This document shows, one piece after another, positions 17,590 to 30,200 of a DNA stretch of 64,000 nt. The notes below the pieces were generated by a model. That model was not told the origin of the DNA and did no database searches. It was given only the letters and a program-made list of their open reading frames with translations. The position numbers were made by a program, and so were the translations under genes. Numbering within the stretch: position 1 is the first letter of the stretch; the number at the start of each line of letters is the position of its first letter. Source of the DNA: Treponema bryantii (GTDB taxonomy: Bacteria; Spirochaetota; Spirochaetia; Treponematales; Treponemataceae); the NCBI RefSeq assembly GCF_036492245.1, contig NZ_AP025286.1, positions 682,001-746,000 on the forward strand, written 5' to 3'.

Positions 17590-18072
17590 TTATAATTCTA
17601 AATCCACGACTGTTGCTTCTGTAGCGCGGATAAGGTCATCCGGCTTGATTTTTATCTGAACGCCGCGCTGTCCGCCGCTGATGCAGACTTTGTCGTGTAA
17701 AATGACTGTTTCATCTATAAAGGTTCGGAATTTCTTTTTCATTCCAAGTGGTGTACAGCCGCCGCGGATGTATCCTGTGAGTCCAAGGAGTTCTTCCGGC
17801 TTTACAGGACCGATTTCTTTACAACCTGCGGCCTGTCGGGCTTTTTTGAGATTTATTTCACTAACTGCGCTCTGGCAGAATACACAGATTTCTTTTGATT
17901 CAGTGCGCATTACAATTGTCTTAAAAACAGTTTCTGGTGCCACGCCAAGTTTCTCCGCCGTGCGGCCAGCAGCCCCGCGGGCGAGCTCGTGTTCGCCGTC
18001 ATCTTCATATTCTGCGGCTTCGTATTCGATTCCGAGGCCGTCCAGAATTCTCATAGCATTTGTCTTTTTCAT
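17590..18072 (-). CDS. ybaK: Cys-tRNA(Pro)/Cys-tRNA(Cys) deacylase YbaK
   Basis: A 160-residue member of the YbaK/EbsC family, trans-editing deacylases that clear cysteine mischarged on tRNA(Pro). Length and fold match the family; GVAPETVFKTIVM, the conserved Lys in that segment, the GGCTPLGMKKKFRTFID block and SGGQRGVQIKIKPDDL near the C-terminus are typical. It is the first gene of the minus-strand operon with metH and the EamA transporter. The upstream region (18073-18130) has an AT-rich GATAAAAT that may be the -10 for this operon, but no clear -35. The ATG at 18072 is the natural start (MKKTNAMRILD). Confidence 0.92.
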   Translation of the reverse strand: MKKTNAMRILDGLGIEYEAAEYEDDGEHELARGAAGRTAEKLGVAPETVFKTIVMRTESKEICVFCQSAVSEINLKKARQAAGCKEIGPVKPEELLGLTGYIRGGCTPLGMKKKFRTFIDETVILHDKVCISGGQRGVQIKIKPDDLIRATEATVVDLEL

Positions 18073-18130
18073 ATTTTTATTTTATCAAAAAAGCAAAGTG
18101 GAGTCAGTATGAAATTAGTGGCTCATATCA

Positions 18131-18365
18131 CGAAAAAACGGACTATAGCAAACTGTATGCTGTATGGGAAGGTGGGGCTGAAATTGCGGGTCCCAGCGAC
18201 GGCAAAACCGAAAAAGTAATCCCCCAGGGTGCCCCAGGCTCCTCATTTTTGCTTCGCAAAAATTTGTCGCAACCCTGGGACCCCCTTTTTCGTTTTGCCT
18301 GCGTCCCACAATTTCAGCCCCACCTTCCCACAAAATCTCGTCTCATATTTCGTCCCGTTTTTTCG
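18131..18365. repeat. Long imperfect inverted repeat, family B
   Basis: A 235-bp hairpin-forming element. Outer ends CGAAAAAACG (18131-18140) and CGTTTTTTCG (18356-18365) are perfect complements. The core arms (about 18165-18230 and 18272-18330) share GGGAAGGTGGGGCTGAAATTG, GGCAAAAC and CGAAAAAG in reverse complement. A smaller perfect hairpin ATTTTTGC-TTC-GCAAAAAT sits in the loop at 18245-18263. No plausible gene runs through it. Confidence 0.8.
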
Positions 18366-18444
18366 GGTAATCTCCGAGTTCTTATTTCCTCCCTCCCACT
18401 TAAAAATAAAAATATTAAAAAATGTAGTAGTTCCCCTAAAACAT

Positions 18445-18587
18445 GAGATTGTGAAGTGCGGAGCAGAAAAAGACCGGAGGCTGCATTGAGCCGATACTGG
18501 GCCGCCGATTCGGCTGAGGATACGAGCGGAGCGATGAGGCTCACCGCAGCCTCCGGGCTTTTACGGCGGGAGCACTTCAGAATCTCA
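18445..18587. repeat. Long imperfect inverted repeat, family A copy 2
   Basis: Arms 18445-18492 and 18538-18587 are reverse complements through GAGATT, TGAAGTGC, AAAAG, CCGGAGGCTGC and TGAGCC. The left arm (AAGTGCGGAG, AAAAGAC, GGAGGCTGCATTGAG) aligns with the right arm of the element at 13889-14062 read on the minus strand, so the two are copies of one family. The loop holds a small hairpin GCCGATTCGGC. Confidence 0.78.
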
Positions 18588-18662
18588 AGATTTCAGCAAA
18601 TAAATATTTACAGAAAAATTTAAAAAAAATGCAAAAATTTTTATTTTTTTTATAAATTCCTG

Positions 18663-18691
18663 TTGACAACTTTTTATCAAATCTATATATT
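18663..18691 (+). promoter_or_regulatory. rRNA operon promoter (P1) with A/T-rich upstream element
   Basis: TTGACA (18663-18668), 17 bp, TATATT (18686-18691). The preceding 60 bases are almost only A and T, like an UP element. A further TATAAT at 18880-18885 with a weak -35 could be a second start nearer the 16S gene. Regulation by growth rate is expected of rRNA promoters but is not shown by sequence. Confidence 0.75.
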
Positions 18692-18739
18692 AAATCTCAC
18701 CTTCGCAACACTGAGTTGCGAAACAACAAACAGTTTTTT

Positions 18740-18771
18740 GACATAACAGGGAAGGAAAGAATAGAACGAAT
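18740..18771 (+). other. 16S precursor processing stem, 5' strand
   Basis: The stretch ACATAACAGGGAAGGAAAG and the following AATAGAACGAAT are nearly perfectly complementary to 20530-20561 downstream of 16S, forming the long duplex that RNase III cuts to release pre-16S rRNA. Confidence 0.75.
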
Positions 18772-18937
18772 GAGGTTCTAACGAAATAAGCGAGAAATCG
18801 CTAGTTTTGTTCTGATACTCAATTGACTACATTTTGTCAGTTTTTTACTAAACTGAACCAAAATCAATTTCAACTAATATATAATAGTTAGAATTGAACT
18901 GTTTATGAAGATCATTAGCCTTCGGGCTATTGAAATA

Positions 18938-20483
<1,546 letters not shown>

Positions 20484-20529
20484 TAAGAAAAGGAATATCA
20501 AGTGTATGTGTACACACTGTCAATTGATT

Positions 20530-20561
20530 TTATTCGTTCTTCTTTCTTTCCCTGTTCTGTC
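20530..20561 (+). other. 16S precursor processing stem, 3' strand
   Basis: TATTCGTTCTTCTTTCTTTC followed by CCTGTTCTGTC pairs with 18740-18771 upstream of 16S; together they bracket the gene in a duplex of about 30 bp. Confidence 0.75.
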
Positions 20562-20581
20562 AAAGAACAACTAATAGCCAT

Positions 20582-20655
20582 GGGGAATTAGCTCAGCTGG
20601 CTAGAGCATCGGCTTTGCAAGCCGAGGGTCAGGGGTTCGAACCCCCTATTCTCCA
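20582..20655 (+). tRNA. tRNA-Ala (anticodon TGC)
   Basis: A 74-nt cloverleaf: acceptor GGGGAAT pairs with ATTCTCC, D-arm AGCTCAGCTGGCTAGAGC, anticodon loop TTTGCAA between CGGC and GCCG, T-arm AGGGGTTCGAACCCCCT. CCA is not encoded. It sits in the 16S-23S spacer. Confidence 0.97.
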
Positions 20656-20662
20656 CTCTTCT

Positions 20663-20736
20663 GGGACAGTAGCTCAGTTGGTTAGAGCACCGCTCTGATA
20701 AGGCGGGGGTCACAAGTTCAACTCTTGTCTGTCCCA
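20663..20736 (+). tRNA. tRNA-Ile (anticodon GAT)
   Basis: A 74-nt cloverleaf: acceptor GGGACAG with CTGTCCC, anticodon loop CTGATAA, T-arm ACAAGTTCAACTCTTGT. CCA is not encoded. The order Ala then Ile is the reverse of that in E. coli spacers. Confidence 0.97.
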
Positions 20737-20935
20737 TAGGTACTGAAGGATGTGAAAGTCTGAATGTACGAAGTTTTTTGAAATTACGAAGGAAGGACGG
20801 AAGTTAATGCGGGAATATCTTCAGACGCATTAACGAGAAGAAAACGCTTGTAAGCGAGGGATTGTGTACTGCTTGGTTAGAAAATGTACACACACGAAAA
20901 TCCCGGTTTAAGTTTAAGAGCGGAAAAGATGATAT

Positions 20936-23861
<2,926 letters not shown>

Positions 23862-23957
23862 ATCATCGTTTCCGTTCAAAACGAACACTTCTAAATAATC
23901 CGTCCTGTGTGCACGAGAAATCGTCCAACACTCTTCGTAACTTGGTATTGTTAATAA

Positions 23958-24070
23958 TGCCGGTGGCCATAGTGGAGAGGTAATACCCGTTCCCATTCCG
24001 AACACGGAAGTCAAGCTCTCTTACGTCGATGATACTGGATTCGTTCCGGGAAAGTAGATAGCTGCCGGCT
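23958..24070 (+). rRNA. rrf: 5S ribosomal RNA
   Basis: About 113 nt with the closing stem GCCGGTGGC against GCTGCCGGC, the conserved CCCGTTCCCATTCCGAACACGG loop B/C block and AAGTCAAGCTC. It follows 23S by about 97 bp, completing the rrn operon. Confidence 0.95.
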
Positions 24071-24089
24071 TTTTTTATTTAAAATAAAA
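24064..24089 (+). terminator. Possible rrn operon terminator
   Basis: The GC-rich 3' stem strand of 5S (GCCGGC) runs straight into seven T residues, followed by an A/T-only dyad TTTTATTT-A-AAATAAAA (24073-24089). No separate GC-rich hairpin is seen, so termination may depend on the 5S closing stem or on Rho. Confidence 0.35.
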
Positions 24090-24161
24090 TTAATTAAAAT
24101 AAACTGCGATTATACACCACATTTATTCTACTAAAATATAAATAATATCAATTTTTTTCTG

Positions 24162-24173
24162 TTACAAATGTAA
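24162..24173. promoter_or_regulatory. Operator-like dyad TTACA-N2-TGTAA, box 1
   Basis: TTACAAATGTAA contains TACA-N2-TGTA, the core recognised by BlaI/MecI/CopY-family repressors. Its centre is 32 bp (about three helical turns) from box 2, on the same face of the DNA. Confidence 0.5.
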
Positions 24174-24193
24174 TAAATTTTCAAAAAGCCCTA

Positions 24194-24205
24194 TTACATT
24201 TGTAA
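24194..24205. promoter_or_regulatory. Operator-like dyad TTACA-N2-TGTAA, box 2
   Basis: TTACATTTGTAA, a perfect dyad whose core TACA-N2-TGTA is the same as in box 1. It lies 39 bp upstream of the candidate -35 of lnt. The paired arrangement favours a dimeric or tetrameric regulator; no such regulator gene is in the window. Confidence 0.5.
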
Positions 24206-24244
24206 TAAATCTTCATTCTTAGACTTAAAATTGATAAAATTTTG

Positions 24245-24273
24245 TTGACATATTGAAATTTATATATTTTAAT
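24245..24273 (+). promoter_or_regulatory. Promoter of the lnt-giant protein operon
   Basis: TTGACA (24245-24250), 17 bp, TTTAAT (24268-24273). The -10 ends 8 bases before the ATG at 24282, and there is no Shine-Dalgarno, so the message is predicted to be leaderless or nearly so. Confidence 0.6.
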
Positions 24274-24281
24274 TATTTATA

Positions 24282-25895
24282 ATGAAAAAAGTAAAATTAA
24301 TAATCTCAAATTTAATACAAAGAAAAACAGTATTATTTTTTCTTCTCTTCTTATTATCCATAGGATTATTTATTCTTTCCCAACCAAATCCCTTAAATTT
24401 CAAAGGAATATGGATTTTTGCATGGTTTATACTGATACCAATTTTAATTATTATTGATAGAATATCTCCAAAAAAAAGTTTTTTATATGGTTTTATATAT
24501 GGAATCATTGCATGTATTTTATATTCTTTCTGGTTAGTAAATTATTATGTTCTTTCTTTAATCCTTGTTGCATTATATGAAGGTGTATTATATGGAATTG
24601 TTTTTTATCTTTTAAAAAAATCCTTTATTGTATTTAATAAATACAGTTTTATTGTGCAATGCTTGATATGGTGTAGTTTTGAGTATTTTCGAACAATTGG
24701 TTTTCTTGGTGTTAATTATGGTGTAATTGGCTATAGTCAATGGAGTAATCTTATATTATTACAGAGTGCGGACTTATTTGGTATTCAAGGGATAAACTTT
24801 ATTATTATCTTTCCATCATGTTATCTGGTTTCCTTATTAAAATCTCATAATATTAAAAAATTTATAAAGATTCATAGATTAAGTTTAATAGGATATGTTA
24901 GCTCATTATTATTTCTTATTGTTTATGGAGTAGTAAAGATAAATAAAACAATACAGTTTGATATACAAAAGAAAATATGTCTTATTCAAAATAATATAGA
25001 TACACATATATATTATAAAAATGAAAAAGATGAAATTCTTGATTACTATAAACAATTATTAAATACAAAATTAAAAGATGTATCAAATATTGATTTAATT
25101 GTATTTCCAGAAGAGGCTGTTCGTCCCAGAATACTTTTAAATAAAGAAGATACTGTTACACAAAAAATGTATCAGGATATAATTGATTATTTAAATTTCT
25201 TTTATTCATTAAAGGTGCCTATAGTATTTGGTTCTACATCATTGGAATATGATTCAGCCCGTAAAGGAGACTTTACTTATAGAGCATATAATATTTCCTG
25301 TTTTCTGAAAAATAAAATACAAACAATTCCTCCAGAAATTGAAGTATATAAAAAACGGCATTTGGTTCCAATAATCGAAAAAATTCCCTTTGTAAATATT
25401 TATCAAAAAAGATTTAATGCCTTTTCGGACTGTTTAAGTTCTGGAAATGATCCTGTAATTTTTAATCTGGATGAAGTTTCTTTTTGTACACCAATTTGTT
25501 TTGAAGAATCGTTTGGATATGATGTAAGAAGCTTTATGAAAAATAATCCAAGTTTTATTCTTTCTATTTCCAGTGATTTGTGGAGTAAAAGTCTTGTTTG
25601 CCAATATCAGCATTTGGCAATGGAAGTTTTCAGGGCGGTTGAAAACAGAATTCCTTTTTTAAGAAGTTCTGTTACCGGTCAAACCGTATATATAAATCCA
25701 AAAGGAATTTGTGAGCAAACTGTTGAACCTTTTACCAGTAGTGTTTTGATATGTGATGTTCCTTTATCTGTTAATCCAAGAAAAACAATTTATTCATATA
25801 TAGGTGATAGCTTAGGAGTTTTATGGTTAATACTATGTGTTTTACTTTTTATTATAAAATATATAAAAAAATACAGACGAAAGGAAGTTTTATGA
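24282..25895 (+). CDS. lnt: Apolipoprotein N-acyltransferase
   Basis: A 537-residue inner-membrane enzyme that adds the third acyl chain to lipoproteins, using phospholipid as donor. The N-terminal 220 residues contain about seven helices; the C-terminal part is a nitrilase-like domain with the Glu-Lys-Cys triad visible as VFPEEAV (about 274-279), YKKRHLVP (about 355-362) and TPICFEESF (Cys about 406). A last helix lies near 515-530. No internal Met offers a better start, and the gene has no upstream Shine-Dalgarno. It is unusually AT-rich and heads the operon with the giant exported protein; the next gene starts in its ATGA stop overlap. Whether this is the housekeeping Lnt or a second copy cannot be told. 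Confidence 0.92.
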   Translation: MKKVKLIISNLIQRKTVLFFLLFLLSIGLFILSQPNPLNFKGIWIFAWFILIPILIIIDRISPKKSFLYGFIYGIIACILYSFWLVNYYVLSLILVALYEGVLYGIVFYLLKKSFIVFNKYSFIVQCLIWCSFEYFRTIGFLGVNYGVIGYSQWSNLILLQSADLFGIQGINFIIIFPSCYLVSLLKSHNIKKFIKIHRLSLIGYVSSLLFLIVYGVVKINKTIQFDIQKKICLIQNNIDTHIYYKNEKDEILDYYKQLLNTKLKDVSNIDLIVFPEEAVRPRILLNKEDTVTQKMYQDIIDYLNFFYSLKVPIVFGSTSLEYDSARKGDFTYRAYNISCFLKNKIQTIPPEIEVYKKRHLVPIIEKIPFVNIYQKRFNAFSDCLSSGNDPVIFNLDEVSFCTPICFEESFGYDVRSFMKNNPSFILSISSDLWSKSLVCQYQHLAMEVFRAVENRIPFLRSSVTGQTVYINPKGICEQTVEPFTSSVLICDVPLSVNPRKTIYSYIGDSLGVLWLILCVLLFIIKYIKKYRRKEVL

Positions 25896-27208
25896 AAAAA
25901 ATTCTATTTATCTTATTACATTTATTTATTCTGTCAAGTTTTGTTTTTTCTAGTGAATATGAAGAAGAACTAGAAATAACGGATGTTGAAATTGTCCAGA
26001 ATCTGGATGGAAATTGTTTTGTAATGTATAAGACAATTGATGGTTCTGTAAAAATGTTTATTGAAAATCATTTTTATCCACAAAACAATGGGGAATTCAA
26101 TTTTTTCAATAATTCTGGAAATATAAAGGCAACCTCATCTTTTTATACAAAAGAAATGAATTATAATTTAGCAGTATGCTTTACAGGTCTTGATGAGGAA
26201 GAAAGAAACAATTTGTTTATTTTTGCGGCAGGCTTAAATTTAAAGGACTATTTTTCACATAGTATATTATTTTCTGATAATGAAAAGATTAATATTAAAG
26301 ATATTATTTTCTCAGATACTGATGAGATTTCTGTGTTTTTTACAAATAATGATGTCTTGTATTGTGAAAAAATAAATTTACTTTCTAACGAAGAAGTTCA
26401 AAAAGTATGTTTTTCTGGTTATACAATCGATGAATTAAAAGTAAATAAACTTGTGGAAAAAGATGGAACCAGTATTTTATATGGAGTTTTTTCTTCAAAT
26501 AATAATCTTTATATATATAACATGTATGATGAAACTGAAACTTTCCAGCAGATTACTAATAATACAGATGGTTTTTATTATACATTGGATAATAAACAAG
26601 GTGTATGTTATGTTTCGGATGGAGAAATATTTACAAAAATAAATTATGGAAAATCTTATAATATAAAGTCCATGCCGGTTAATCTTAATATAAATTTTAT
26701 AAAAGATATAATTGGAGTTGATAATAAAATTAATATTATAATGCGGGGGGATAATTTGATTTCTTCAATTACGCTAGATTTATTGTTAGATACAATTGAA
26801 GAACAGGGTATTACGAGTTACGAGACTGAACCATTTATTTATATAGATAAAAATCAAATTTTTGATGAATCAATTATAATGATAGTAAAAGATGATGCTA
26901 TTTATAGTTTTTCAGATAATACTTGGAAATATATAAGTAGTTATAAAGATTTTGAACAGAATATTAATTCAGAATTATCAAATATTACAAAAGAAAATGA
27001 AAAAGAATTTGAGCTAAAAATTGAGCGAATAAATGATAGTTTTACATATTATGTTGCTCAAATTAACAATGTGAAATTCATTCCTTTATATAAAAATAAT
27101 TATATAGAGCAATATTCTGCAATTAAAAGTACACGTGCAGTTAATAATTTATTTTATACATTTATAAAAAACAATAATAAGATAAATATTTTATCAAGGA
27201 TGGAATAA
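25892..27208 (+). CDS. Exported protein of unknown function
   Basis: A 438-residue protein with a cleavable signal peptide (basic MKK, hydrophobic core, cleavage near VFSS) and no lipobox. The start at 25892 is chosen over the upstream in-frame start because it overlaps the lnt stop (ATGA) and has AAGGAAG just upstream. The mature part is rich in Asn, Asp, Ile and short beta-strand patterns repeated roughly every 45-55 residues (such as NLYIYNMYDETE, DGEIFTKINYG, DAIYSFSDNTWKYI), which suggests a beta-propeller. I do not recognise a family. One base separates it from the 5091-residue protein, so it is probably a partner of it. Confidence 0.75.
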   Translation: MKKILFILLHLFILSSFVFSSEYEEELEITDVEIVQNLDGNCFVMYKTIDGSVKMFIENHFYPQNNGEFNFFNNSGNIKATSSFYTKEMNYNLAVCFTGLDEEERNNLFIFAAGLNLKDYFSHSILFSDNEKINIKDIIFSDTDEISVFFTNNDVLYCEKINLLSNEEVQKVCFSGYTIDELKVNKLVEKDGTSILYGVFSSNNNLYIYNMYDETETFQQITNNTDGFYYTLDNKQGVCYVSDGEIFTKINYGKSYNIKSMPVNLNINFIKDIIGVDNKINIIMRGDNLISSITLDLLLDTIEEQGITSYETEPFIYIDKNQIFDESIIMIVKDDAIYSFSDNTWKYISSYKDFEQNINSELSNITKENEKEFELKIERINDSFTYYVAQINNVKFIPLYKNNYIEQYSAIKSTRAVNNLFYTFIKNNNKINILSRME

Positions 27209-27209
27209 A

Positions 27210-30200
27210 ATGAGAGTAAAAAAGTTTCTTTTAGTTTTTTTCGTTTTTTTATGTGTCCAAATAGATTTAATCGCTAAAGGTGGTGGAGGTAGTTCGCCTG
27301 GGCCTACATTATTAAGATATGAACCAGAGTGGAAAACAGTTAATGATACGGAAATTAATGAGTCTGTATGTTATAAAGAACTTGATTTGTGTTTCAAAAA
27401 GATATTTGATAATGCGGGGCCTGAACCCGCAGGAAAGTACAGATTATCTTCAAAAAATGGATATATTTGGAATTGGAGTGGTCATATATTTTTTCAGGAT
27501 TTAACTATAACACCAATTGAAAATCCTTGTGGAAGAATCACAATTAATTCTGAAGAAGTAAAAATTTCAAATTCATATACGGTAAAAGATAATGATGTTA
27601 TTCAAGTACATTTTGATGACAGAAATCAAACTTTTTCATATCTTTTTACAAAAGATATAACAGCTCCAACAGTAACAGTACAGGATAATTTAATTGTTAG
27701 GCAAGGAGATTACTTAGAGTTTAATGTTTATGATGAACATGCTTTTCATGATTATATTTTGCAGTTAAGTCCAGAGGCACATGAAAATCGAGGAGCGGCT
27801 ATTGGATATCCCGCCGATATGCAAAAATATTATTATAGTCCATTGGATCAAGATTATGAAATTATATTAAATAATAATAAAATAAAAATTACTAAAGATT
27901 ATAGGGAATATAAAAAAGAATCATCTTCTTTTACATGTCCTCCTTGGTCTTCATTTTATGGTTATATTTGTTCCAATTATTATCATTGCAAATATGAGTT
28001 ATCAACAAATACTTGTGAAGAAGGAATAAATGACTATTCAATTATTGTAAAGGATAGAGTTGGAAATACTACAAAGATAAACAAAACCTTTATTTTTGAT
28101 AACAATCCACCTCAAATTAGCATTGAGACGAAATCCATAAAAGATTATTATTCTTCACTATCAATAAAGGCAACTGTAGAAGATGATAACTTAGATATGT
28201 ATGGTAAATGTATATTTGAAAAAGATGGTATAGAAGATAATAAAAAAATTTTAATATCCAATAAAGAAATGATTGTGAACTTTACGGAGCCTGGTGAGTA
28301 TAAAAATGTTCGTTTTATTGTAGAGGATAAAGCCAAAAATGTGGCAGAGCCAAAATATTTAAGTAAGGGCTTTATAATTGATAATAAAAGTCCAACTATA
28401 AGTGCTAAAATAAAAGAATTTGGTTGGACAAATAAAAAGATAAGTGTTGAAGTAGAAGTTACAGATACGGATAATAATACAACTTCTGAACAATATTCAT
28501 GGAAATATAGTATTGATGGAGGAAAAACAAAAAACGCAATAACTGCTAAATATGTTGAAAATGGAAAGAAGTTTAAAATTGATTTTGATGCAAACGACTC
28601 AAATTTTAAAAGCTCAAAAGTATATGATGTAATCATTTATGTATCAGATATAGCTGGAAATGAAGGTAAATTAAATGAACCGGTTAGATTAAAATTTGAT
28701 TATGAATCTCCAGAAAAACCTAACTTAACACTTAAAAATCAAAGTGGAAAAGAAGTTTCTGCAGATACCTATGTTTCTAAAGCAACCATTATAGCAAGCA
28801 GTAATAAAGAAAAAGAAGATGTTTCAGGTATAAAGGAATATCAGTTTTCTACAGATACAGGAGATAATAAGACTTGGAAAGCCTTTGATTCATATAAAAT
28901 AGAACCAAAATCTAATTCTAATATAACAGTATACTGCAGGGCTGTTGATAATGCAGGAAATCTTTCTGAAGTGTCAAGTTTAACAGTAATGATTGATATA
29001 ACTGTGCCATCAATTAATTACACAACATTTAATAGTAATTCATGGTATTCAAGTTATAGAACTGTGTTAACAGCAAACGGCTGTTCATCTAGAATAAATG
29101 ACAGTACATGGCAATATTCTCTTGATGATGGAAAAACCTTTAATAACTGTCAAAAAGATACAAATGGTGAAATCTATCTTCTCTTAAATAAAACAGGAGA
29201 ATATAACTTAGTTTTCAAGGTAAAGAGCAATACAGGTATTGAAGGCATAACTGCTTCCAAGAAAATAAAAATTGACTCAACAAAGCCTGTAATTAAGCTT
29301 AACAGTACTATACCTTCAAAATCAAACTCTCTTACAATTTCAGCTACATCATCAGATGCAAATTCTGGAATCAGAGCAACTGGATATGAAATCTCTGTAA
29401 ATTCTCAAATGATTTCTGATGTGGAGAACAAGAATACCATCTCAGCAAAACTTGAGAATGAAGGTGTAAATAAACTAAAATTCTACGCAATTGATAATGC
29501 CGGAAACAAAATATACAGCGACGAATATACAATTGTAATTGATAATACAGGTCCTGAAGTTACTATTGAACCCGTTCCTGGAACCTGGGTGCAAAGTGCC
29601 GTTATAAAAGCAGCCAGCAGTTCTACTGATGTAAACTCTGATACCTGGGAATATTACTATCAGTATACAGACGGCTCTAAAAAATCTGGAAAAGGTAACG
29701 AGTTTACTCTCGACACACAACACGGTGAAGTTGAAGTATGGTTTACTGTAAAAGATTACTGTGGAAATATCGGAACTTCAGAAAAGAAAACAATCCAAAT
29801 TGATAGAAAAGACCCTGTGTTTAATACAATCTTTAGCCAACAGGGAAATAAGATTACCGCTACAGCAACAGATGCAGACAGTGGCCTGAACAATAATTCT
29901 TATAAATGGTCTTCAGATGGAGTATCAGGAAACGGAAATGTCGCAACTTTAAATGATGGAACAAACCAGATTGTCTATTTTACTGTAGAAGATAATTGTG
30001 GAAATAGCGGCTCAGTAGAATATACAATTGATGTAGTAGATACAACTCCACCAGAAATGAACTTTACTCCGGACTCATACAACTATAAAGATAAACTTAC
30101 ATTAAAGATTATAAGTATAACAGACAATGTATCTGGAGTTAAAACAGTAGAATATTATGTTGATAATACTGTTATTCCAAGCATTCAAAAACTAGATTCT

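Noticed and set aside
18115-18544. Short open frames in the spacer between ybaK and the rRNA operon
   Set aside because: They run through the arms of long inverted repeats and give unrelated peptides on both strands; the hairpin structure explains the sequence.
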